Positions 1 through 6,243 of a stretch of DNA of 62,086 nucleotides are shown here, in pieces. This DNA comes from JBHELT01 sp046262935 (lineage in GTDB: Bacteria; Actinomycetota; CADDZG01; JAHWKV01): NCBI GenBank assembly GCA_046262935.1, contig JBHELT010000044.1, forward strand, positions 1-62,086. Reading direction: 5' to 3'. Position 1 is the stretch's first letter. Each line of letters opens with the position of its first letter. The notes under the pieces are model-generated. The model did not search any database. It saw nothing but the letters and a program-made list of their open reading frames with translations, and had not been told where the DNA came from. The position numbers and the translations under genes were made by a program.

Positions 1-351
1 GGCTTGGGCGGGCTGATCGGAAGCTACGACCGCGGCGGGAATAGGTGTATCTGCCGGTTCAACAGGTGCAGGAGGCGCTTGCTGGGCCGGTTCTGCGGAG
101 GTCGCCGATTCGGGGGCCGGGGCCGGTTCTGCGGACGTGGCCTGGGCCGAGTCGGGGGCCGAACTCGCTGGCGCTGAGCCCCCTTCTTTCTCGAGTTTCG
201 CCCGCCACGCCTGCTGTGGATCGATCGGCAGGCCCTGCTTCGCCCTCATCTCAGCGGCCTTCGACCTTGCTTCGGCAACGCGAGGGTCAGAACCTTTGGC
301 AAGCTCTTCTTCGAGGATCTTCTGCTTCACCGCCTCGGGACTGTCACTCAT
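1..351 (-). CDS. Truncated protein with helical N-terminus and Ala/Pro-rich linker (3' end outside window)
   Basis: An open minus-strand frame runs from an ATG at 351-349 to the window edge (117 codons, no stop). Its start shares one base with the stop of the upstream CcoO-like gene (TGATG), so it is co-transcribed and translationally coupled. The first ~50 residues are charged and helical (ending in GLPIDPQQAW), followed by a long Ala/Pro/Glu/Ser linker encoded by near-repeats. The same N-terminal pattern (SPxxV..ILxEExAKGSxPxVAEARxKAA...GxPIDP) plus low-complexity linker begins the cytochrome b subunit-IV-like protein at 21619, so the missing part may be a membrane redox subunit. That is inference; no catalytic domain is visible here. 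Confidence 0.75.
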   Translation of the reverse strand, partial: MSDSPEAVKQKILEEELAKGSDPRVAEARSKAAEMRAKQGLPIDPQQAWRAKLEKEGGSAPASSAPDSAQATSAEPAPAPESATSAEPAQQAPPAPVEPADTPIPAAVVASDQPAQA

Positions 352-869
352 CAGCCGGTTCCCCCTTTCACTCCGGCGCAGGTTAGATGGCCAAGGTATG
401 CCGCAAGATCGGAAAGTTCCTGATCGCTCAAGGATCCGTATGAAGGCATGTTCGAAGCGGCCACTTCGGAGCGAGGTGAACGAAGGTGCTTCCTTATCTT
501 GGGGATCGAAAGCCGGCTCCCAACGCAGGCGAGGTCGGGCCCGATCCTTGCCATCGCGAACTCAGAAGGTGCATCGCGAACCGCACGGTCGGCGGTCGTG
601 ACTTCACCAAGTCCTACATCGTTGGAAACAGCACGCACTTGCATGGTGTGGCAATAAACGCAGCCCTCTTGGTCGTAAACAGATTTGCCCGACAGCCCCG
701 TGATGGAATAAGGCGCCGACTTGGGTCCGAACTTGAGCGCAGATGGGTCGAGCATAGGGACGGCATAAGCGACGGCGATGCCGATCAACGCCATGGCCAT
801 GATCGCCGCGAATACCACGAGGTGCATCTTCGACGACAGGCGGGCCTTGAGGTCCGCGGAAGTCATCAT
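351..869 (-). CDS. Monoheme c-type cytochrome, CcoO/FixO-like
   Basis: A 172-residue protein with one N-terminal membrane anchor (about residues 17-40) and a cytochrome c domain facing outward. The heme motif CVYCH lies at residues 70-74 in the context VYDQEGCVYCHTMQVR, which is typical of the CcoO subunit of cbb3 oxidases. A Met in ASNMPSYGSLSD near the C-terminus is the likely distal ligand. It is shorter than usual CcoO. It overlaps the CcoN-like gene by 4 nt (ATGA) and the downstream truncated gene by 1 nt, so the three form one operon. Because its CcoN-like partner lacks metal ligands, this cytochrome may pass electrons to something other than O2; that is inference. ccmE-ccmD in the same window would attach its heme. 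Confidence 0.85.
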   Translation of the reverse strand: MMTSADLKARLSSKMHLVVFAAIMAMALIGIAVAYAVPMLDPSALKFGPKSAPYSITGLSGKSVYDQEGCVYCHTMQVRAVSNDVGLGEVTTADRAVRDAPSEFAMARIGPDLACVGSRLSIPKIRKHLRSPRSEVAASNMPSYGSLSDQELSDLAAYLGHLTCAGVKGGTG

Positions 870-2260
870 GCGTGCACCTTAGCTGGGATGACGATCTCGA
901 CTGGTCTTAGGTCCCCAGAGGTTGTCGTGCGCACGAGGTCGATGGCGAACATCCATTGAGCGATCGCAAAGAGGATGGCACCCAGGGCCTGAAAGGTTCG
1001 CAGCCTCGTGACCGAGACGAGCACGACGTCGAAAGCGTGACCGAACGACATCGGAGTTTGAGCGGCTACACCAGCATTGAAGACTGCAGCCGAGATGACC
1101 GCAGCGATCATCGAAGCGAAGCAGAAGATCGACACCCCGGCGACAACGAGCCAGGTTTCGGTTGTAAGTCTTGGCCCCTTCACCCATCTTCGGCCGAGGA
1201 TCCTGGGCATCGCATGGGTGATGGTCCCCATCGACCAAAGCGTGAAGGCTCCAAGGATCAACATCCAGATCTGTGCCGTACCCCACTCGGTTGTCCCCAA
1301 GGATCTTGCCACCGAACGGAGTGATCCAAAAACACCGGCTGCCACTGCCACCGTGAAGAAGAGCGCGCCTGCCACCATGAACTTCACCGAGGGATTGGTG
1401 ACCACCTTGTCCCAGGCCCCCCTCACCGTACCGAAGATGCTGATCAACAGTGCGGCCGCCGGAAGCAGAAGCCCTATCGCGGCCGCTATAGAAAGAGTCT
1501 GAAGCCAGTCCGGGGCAGGGCCTAGCACCTGGCGCGAGCCCCCAGCGAGGGGGCCGATGAAAGCGAGCGACCAGAAGCCAACCTGAGCAAGGCGATGGGA
1601 ATACAAAGGCATGCCTGTCGCCCTCGGGACCACGTAATAGACGACCCCGAAGCCAACCATCGCGAACCAAAGCAGAAGGACGGCATTCAAGGAAAAGAGG
1701 TCCGCGATGGAGTCGGGCAGGCCAGTTAGCGACGGTAATCGACCAAGGATGATGGCCAATGGAACCCATATGGCCGCCGCGGCGAAATGAAGCGTCGAAA
1801 CGTACAGGTCCGAAGCGCTACGATCGGCGATGGTCCGAAGAACGTTCATGGCGACCGAAAGGCTCGCAACCAGAACGAGTATCCAAAGGTAGACCGGAAG
1901 TTCCGAGAAGGCATGGCCCTGAACCCCTCCGAAAAGGTTAACCACGGTTCCAAGGACAACCGCCACATTGAGTAGTCCGGCAGCGACGAGCCCCCCGGCC
2001 TCTGACTTCAAACGCGCCCCCGTGACCCGGGGAAGCACGTAGAACATGGCACCGATAGTCGACAGACCAAGCCAGCCGAATTCCAACGAGACCGTTGAGG
2101 CGGCCCTTACCCGCGGATACGACAACAGGCGCGTCGCAAGCAATTCCGGGCGCGCCAGCTTCAGAGCCGCAAGGGCGAAACCGAATGCCCCGATCACCAG
2201 CCAGAAAACTGCGGAGTAGAAAAACCCCCTGGCCGCACGATCGGATCCGTCAGAAACCAC
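866..2260 (-). CDS. CcoN-like heme-copper oxidase subunit I homologue lacking metal ligands
   Basis: A 464-residue polytopic membrane protein that aligns by eye with cbb3 oxidase subunit I along its length: RVRAAST..FYVLPR (CcoN RPLHTNA..YYVVQR), LNAVLLLWF..YYVVPRATGMPLYSHRL (GHNAVGFFL..YYFVPKQAERPVYSYRL), APDWLQTLS (LPDWAQSLG) and TEWGTAQIW (TDWTIGHVH). At every position where CcoN has a heme or CuB histidine this protein has Ser, Leu, Ser-Arg, Gln or Trp. It should therefore bind neither low-spin heme, high-spin heme nor CuB in the usual way and cannot be a normal oxidase. Frame, length and membrane segments are intact, so it is a diverged family member rather than a decayed gene. It sits with a CcoO-like cytochrome, suggesting a membrane scaffold or quinone-interacting role (inference). 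Confidence 0.85.
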   Translation of the reverse strand: MVSDGSDRAARGFFYSAVFWLVIGAFGFALAALKLARPELLATRLLSYPRVRAASTVSLEFGWLGLSTIGAMFYVLPRVTGARLKSEAGGLVAAGLLNVAVVLGTVVNLFGGVQGHAFSELPVYLWILVLVASLSVAMNVLRTIADRSASDLYVSTLHFAAAAIWVPLAIILGRLPSLTGLPDSIADLFSLNAVLLLWFAMVGFGVVYYVVPRATGMPLYSHRLAQVGFWSLAFIGPLAGGSRQVLGPAPDWLQTLSIAAAIGLLLPAAALLISIFGTVRGAWDKVVTNPSVKFMVAGALFFTVAVAAGVFGSLRSVARSLGTTEWGTAQIWMLILGAFTLWSMGTITHAMPRILGRRWVKGPRLTTETWLVVAGVSIFCFASMIAAVISAAVFNAGVAAQTPMSFGHAFDVVLVSVTRLRTFQALGAILFAIAQWMFAIDLVRTTTSGDLRPVEIVIPAKVHA

Positions 2261-2392
2261 GGCGCGTGTTTACCACGTTATTGCCCTCCAACCCAAACCT
2301 ATCCGTAAAGATCGTCCTACATGTCGGTTATTCCAAGTCTGCAGGCACCAAATAACGCTAGATATTCTTCTGCCTGAAAGAGGATTCCTGAA

Positions 2393-2428
2393 TTCGCCGT
2401 AGAACTCTTCTTCGCCGTAGAACTCTTC
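2393..2428. repeat. Perfect 18-bp tandem duplication
   Basis: The 18-bp word TTCGCCGTAGAACTCTTC occurs twice back to back (2393-2410 and 2411-2428) in the 209-bp gap between the divergent CcoN-like gene and the small exported protein. It lies about 40 bp upstream of the latter's start, so it could be part of its promoter or leader. No other element is clear in this gap. Confidence 0.8.
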
Positions 2429-2469
2429 ATGGGGGCCAAGAAATCGGGAACACGAGCTGGGAGGCTGCG

Positions 2470-2667
2470 ATGATGATTGAGAAGGAAATTGTGCCCGCGG
2501 GGTCTGTTTCACGACAATTGCGCTTTATTGCCCTCTTATTAGTAATTGGATTCGTAATGCCGGCGTGCCCACCGACGGTCGACCCGGGTGTTGAGGGGGA
2601 TAAGACCCGTCAGGGTTGTTCCGTATCACCGGATGGAACGGTTTACATTTGCCCTAGTCCCACTTAA
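2470..2667 (+). CDS. Small exported or lipoprotein-like protein
   Basis: A 65-residue ORF with a good ribosome-binding site (GGGAGG about 6 nt before the first of two ATG codons). An N-terminal hydrophobic stretch (about residues 17-31, FIALLLVIGFVMPAC) ends at a cysteine; this resembles a lipobox, although Met-Pro-Ala before the Cys is a poor match. The mature part is only about 35 residues, Pro/Gly-rich with three cysteines. It ends 8 nt before the convergent permease gene. Function unknown; the small size and lack of recognised homology make the call tentative. Confidence 0.5.
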   Translation: MMIEKEIVPAGSVSRQLRFIALLLVIGFVMPACPPTVDPGVEGDKTRQGCSVSPDGTVYICPSPT

Positions 2668-2675
2668 TATCGCCA

Positions 2676-5201
2676 CTACTCAAACCGGATCGCTTCGGTT
2701 GGTTTGAGGGATACCGTTCGCATCGTCGCCGCTACCGAGCTGGCGAGGCTGATACCCAATGCCAGGATGCCAATCGCCGGGGCCCACACAAGCGGATAAG
2801 CAGTTAAGGAAGAAATGCCAAGTTCAGCCTCAACGCCCACAGTTGCGACGCGCGCTATCAGGACTCCGAGCGGTACCGACAGCAGAAATGCCGTTGCCCC
2901 GACAAAACATGCTTCGCCAAGGACGATTCCGACGAACTGGAATGTGCTTACCCCTAGGGATCTGAGGACGCCGATCTCGCGTCTGCGTTCGTACACGGTG
3001 ATCAGGGCAGTATTGGCCAGAGCCAGTGCACCGCCCGTAGAGGTCAGGAGCACGAGCGCAAAGAACACCCGAGTGCTCTTCTCTAAGTCTGTGCGTGCCT
3101 GTGCTTTGATACCAGAAGCGGTCTGTACTTGAAACTCGTACTTACGGCCTAGGGACTCTCGTAGCTTCTTCTTAAGAGCATCCTGATTAAACCCACCCGA
3201 CATCTTGATTTGGTATGCATTTGGGAGTCGGCTTGCTTGTTCTGATGAGCGTTGCACTACGACAGCGGGTCCCGCGAATGCCTTGAAGATGGCGGTGACA
3301 CGGAATTGTTTCGTCGAACCGTCCGCATTGATGCGTATCGGATCCCCCATCGAAAGGTTGAGTGATCGAGCGAAGGTATTGGCGAGGAGGATGCCACGTC
3401 CGGATGCAAGGCCCTTTCGAGCGATCCCGTCAGTACCGCTCTCCCATGCGAAACCAGCTACTCTCAGATATTCCTCGAAATCAACAGCCATACCCAGCGG
3501 TCTGAGCGAGCGACGGCCTGTCTCTGTCTGCATAAAGCGGTAGGAGATGGCGGCCACCTGGTCAATGCCTGGTTCATGTCTCAGTGCATTTTCAAAAGAG
3601 GCTGGCAGATCGAATGATGGGTTGAATAGCGTTGCGCCTGTGATTAGAAGATCGGGCCCGAACTGTCTATCGATAACTGAAGCTAGGCCTTGTTCGATGG
3701 ACTTCTGAACGGCGAGAGTAGCGAACACCATCGCCATGACTACAGTCAGCAGGCCGAGCGCATACCCTGACCGCTTCGGGCTGCGCTCGGGATACGCAAG
3801 GGCGATCGCAGGGATCAACGACCGCATCCCTCTGCCATGTCTGCGTCTGAAGGACCCTAGGATTCGAATGAGTGATGGAACCACCAAAACACTCCCAAGA
3901 AGGATCGTGATGATGCCTACTCGCGGCGCCCACCCATGGCCCTTTACGAAGAGACCGATCGCGGTCCCGAAAGGGATGAGGGCGCAACCTACGACCCAAC
4001 CTATGCCTTGCTTCGTCAGGTCCGTAGGGTTGCGGCTCGCTTTGATCACCTGTGAAACATCGATAGTTGCCGCGGTTAGCGCAGGCGGAATTGATGCAGC
4101 AAGAGTGACGCCTACACCTAGGATGGATGAAATGAAAATCGGGCCTCTGCCGACTACGATTCCATGGATCGCAACGTCAAGTTGGTTAGCCACTAGCCAC
4201 AGGAGCAACTTGGCAACTACCAGTCCCAGCCCTAAGCCGGCCGCCGTTGACACGATGCCAATCAAGGCCGCTTCCACAATAATAATTCCAACCAGTTGCC
4301 CGCGGGAGGTTCCCAACGCGATCAACACGCCGATGTTTTGCATCCGCTCGCGCAGATTCATCGAGGTAGTTAAATACACCAGAAATGCGCCTACGAATAA
4401 CGATATGACGCCAACCAACGCAAAGGCACGGCTGAGTGCGGCTATGGAAGGTTGAAGCGAACTCGTACGATTTCGTGCATAGATGAATGCTAGGTTTGTT
4501 GCCCAAGGTTCGCTCCTTGAGGCAATCCAGGTTGCCGCGTCAGTGCCTCGTTTGAGGTCCAACGAGACAACCGTTACGACGTCGCCGTGCCCGTACATCT
4601 TCTGGGCCGAACGGATAGAGGTATAAACTACTTTCCCATCGTTGACTGCACCAGCTCCTTCATCTGAGACAACTCCCACGACCATGACTGGCATGTCGCC
4701 TGTGGGCGTCTTGAGAATCAGGCGCGTACCGATACTCACTCCCCAAGTGGAGGCCAGTCGACGAGGAATGATGATTTCGTCGGCTCCGGGAGCGAAGTTC
4801 CGTCCATTCGTGATATCGAACTCGAAGAATGATCGCTCCTCACGCGCTATGCCGCGTACGGTAGTGCGACCCTCGATGTTTCCCCCCGATCCCTTCGCCG
4901 TCGCCTCAAAGCTAACTCGTCCGGCGGAGCGTTTAACATCTGGCAAGGAGTCGAGACGCTCGAGAGTGCCAGGGGGTAATGGGTTCGAAAAGGATCCGCC
5001 GGTGGCAACCAGGATGTCCGTGCTGCCTGAAAAGGACCGAACACTTTGAGTGAGGTTCTGTGCTGCCGTTTGCCGAAGAACCGCTACTCCGAAAGTTAGG
5101 GCAACTGCGGAGCTAATTCCCAGCCCTGTGAGGATCGAGCGGCTCTTCCTGATCTTCCAGCTGTTGAAGCCAAGAGCGTACAGACCGGCGACGTGAATCA
5201 C
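2676..5201 (-). CDS. ABC transporter permease, FtsX/MacB-like, two FtsX domains
   Basis: A large integral membrane protein with one TM segment near the N-terminus, an extracytoplasmic domain, a cluster of TM segments with FtsX signatures (NLRERMQNIGVLIALGTS; later YERRREIGVLRSLGVS), and a second repeat of the same plan ending with three TM segments at the C-terminus. This is the layout of permeases that work with LolD/MacB-type ATPases to export lipids, lipoproteins, peptides or drugs. The open frame extends to an ATG at 5294, but that would overlap the ATPase by 182 nt. I prefer the GTG at 5201-5199 (VIHVAGLYALG...), which places a short cytoplasmic segment before TM1 as the family has. The partner ATPase is directly upstream. 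The substrate cannot be read from sequence. Confidence 0.85.
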   Translation of the reverse strand: MIHVAGLYALGFNSWKIRKSRSILTGLGISSAVALTFGVAVLRQTAAQNLTQSVRSFSGSTDILVATGGSFSNPLPPGTLERLDSLPDVKRSAGRVSFEATAKGSGGNIEGRTTVRGIAREERSFFEFDITNGRNFAPGADEIIIPRRLASTWGVSIGTRLILKTPTGDMPVMVVGVVSDEGAGAVNDGKVVYTSIRSAQKMYGHGDVVTVVSLDLKRGTDAATWIASRSEPWATNLAFIYARNRTSSLQPSIAALSRAFALVGVISLFVGAFLVYLTTSMNLRERMQNIGVLIALGTSRGQLVGIIIVEAALIGIVSTAAGLGLGLVVAKLLLWLVANQLDVAIHGIVVGRGPIFISSILGVGVTLAASIPPALTAATIDVSQVIKASRNPTDLTKQGIGWVVGCALIPFGTAIGLFVKGHGWAPRVGIITILLGSVLVVPSLIRILGSFRRRHGRGMRSLIPAIALAYPERSPKRSGYALGLLTVVMAMVFATLAVQKSIEQGLASVIDRQFGPDLLITGATLFNPSFDLPASFENALRHEPGIDQVAAISYRFMQTETGRRSLRPLGMAVDFEEYLRVAGFAWESGTDGIARKGLASGRGILLANTFARSLNLSMGDPIRINADGSTKQFRVTAIFKAFAGPAVVVQRSSEQASRLPNAYQIKMSGGFNQDALKKKLRESLGRKYEFQVQTASGIKAQARTDLEKSTRVFFALVLLTSTGGALALANTALITVYERRREIGVLRSLGVSTFQFVGIVLGEACFVGATAFLLSVPLGVLIARVATVGVEAELGISSLTAYPLVWAPAIGILALGISLASSVAATMRTVSLKPTEAIRFE

Positions 5202-5910
5202 CTCCCTGCAGTTGCGTGAGGTCCCGAGTCCCGATGATTCTTCCGTCGCGGAGATAGGAAACGGAGTCTGAGAATGAAGCCGCATGCGGGTCATGCGTAA
5301 CCATGACGACGGTGCGCCCCTGGTCAGTCTTTATCCCTCTGAGCAGTCGAAGCACCGCATCGCCGCTCCTGGAGTCGAGATTGCCGGTGGGTTCGTCTGC
5401 CAAGATAACCTCAGGCTTCATGATCAAAGCGCGAGCGATCGCTGCGCGCTGTTGCTCTCCTCCGGATAACGTGAGTGGGAGCTTGTCTCGCCTATCCGAA
5501 AGTCCCACCGTCATGAGGACCGAGTCGAGCCATCCTTGAAAGTCCTTACGCGGCACGCGGCTAATCATCCCCGGAAGTGCAACGTTTTGCTCCAGAGTTA
5601 GTACCGAGATCAGACTGAAGAACTGGAAGATGAAGCCAAAATGTCGTCGACGCAAGTTGCTGAGTTTCCGACTCGATAGATCCTGCATATCCTGCCCATG
5701 CAGCAGGACTTGGCCGGATGAGGGTCGATCAAGGCCTCCCAAAAGATGCAAGAGGGTGGACTTACCTGAGCCGGATGGCCCCATGATCGAGAGGAAAGTT
5801 CCGGCCTGGATGTCGAGCGAGACGTGGTCTATTGAGCGCAGAGTGTGGCCGGCAGAATCATAATCTTTGACGACGTCAATCGCTTTAAGTAACGGCGGTA
5901 ACGAATGCAT
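5113..5910 (-). CDS. ABC transporter ATP-binding protein, LolD/MacB family
   Basis: A 265-residue ATPase: Walker A GPSGSGKST at residues 44-52, Q-loop at Q96, signature LSGGEQQR at about 148-155, Walker B with ADEPTGNLDS at about 171-180, and an H-loop in VTHDPHAA. The extended signature and LDS after Walker B are typical of the LolD/MacB/FtsE branch. It overlaps the start of the two-domain FtsX permease and forms the transporter with it. The C-terminal tail (from about residue 235) is Arg/Gln-rich and extends past the usual family length. Intact start at ATG 5910, with a divergent regulatory gap upstream. Confidence 0.92.
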   Translation of the reverse strand: MHSLPPLLKAIDVVKDYDSAGHTLRSIDHVSLDIQAGTFLSIMGPSGSGKSTLLHLLGGLDRPSSGQVLLHGQDMQDLSSRKLSNLRRRHFGFIFQFFSLISVLTLEQNVALPGMISRVPRKDFQGWLDSVLMTVGLSDRRDKLPLTLSGGEQQRAAIARALIMKPEVILADEPTGNLDSRSGDAVLRLLRGIKTDQGRTVVMVTHDPHAASFSDSVSYLRDGRIIGTRDLTQLQGGDSRRRSVRSWLQQLEDQEEPLDPHRAGN

Positions 5911-6243
5911 TGGACAAGTTCATTGTATGCGCCTGCGCGCCAGTTGAATATGTTAGCCATTGATTATGCATTGGGGACCTGGAGATTAACCTTCCCAGAT
6001 TGGCGACATGGGGTGCTTGGGCCAGGGGATCAAAGTTATTATTGTGGATTCCGACACGTGTCGTCGCCTTCGGGGATGGCCTAGAAGTGACGCTACGTGC
6101 CTCTTACTTTCCGGAACCGGATTTCTGCTAGACCACCCTTGACTCGAGCCTGACGCAACATGCTCTCAGATTAGCCTTGCAGTTATGGGGCATGTCCCCT
6201 ATAAGAGTGCATCCTGAAAACATTCGCGAGGAGATGACATCGG
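5911..6243. other. Divergent intergenic region, ABC exporter / redox island
   Basis: A 333-bp gap with no convincing ORF separates the minus-strand ABC exporter from the plus-strand redox island. Its right end holds a good promoter (next entry) and a GAGGAG ribosome-binding site at 6228-6233. I see nothing definite in its left two thirds. Confidence 0.6.
6177..6205 (+). promoter_or_regulatory. Predicted sigma-A promoter of the redox/ccm operon with palindromic spacer
   Basis: TTGCAG (6177-6182), a 17-nt spacer and TATAAG (6200-6205) form a near-consensus promoter. Transcription should start near 6212, about 30 nt before the ATG at 6244. The spacer contains GGGGCATGTCCCC (6187-6199), a short GGGG/CCCC dyad well placed to act as an operator. 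No regulator is identified. Confidence 0.55.

Noticed and set aside
866..2260. Active cbb3 oxidase subunit I
   Set aside because: None of the six metal-ligand histidines is present, so a working oxidase cannot be claimed.
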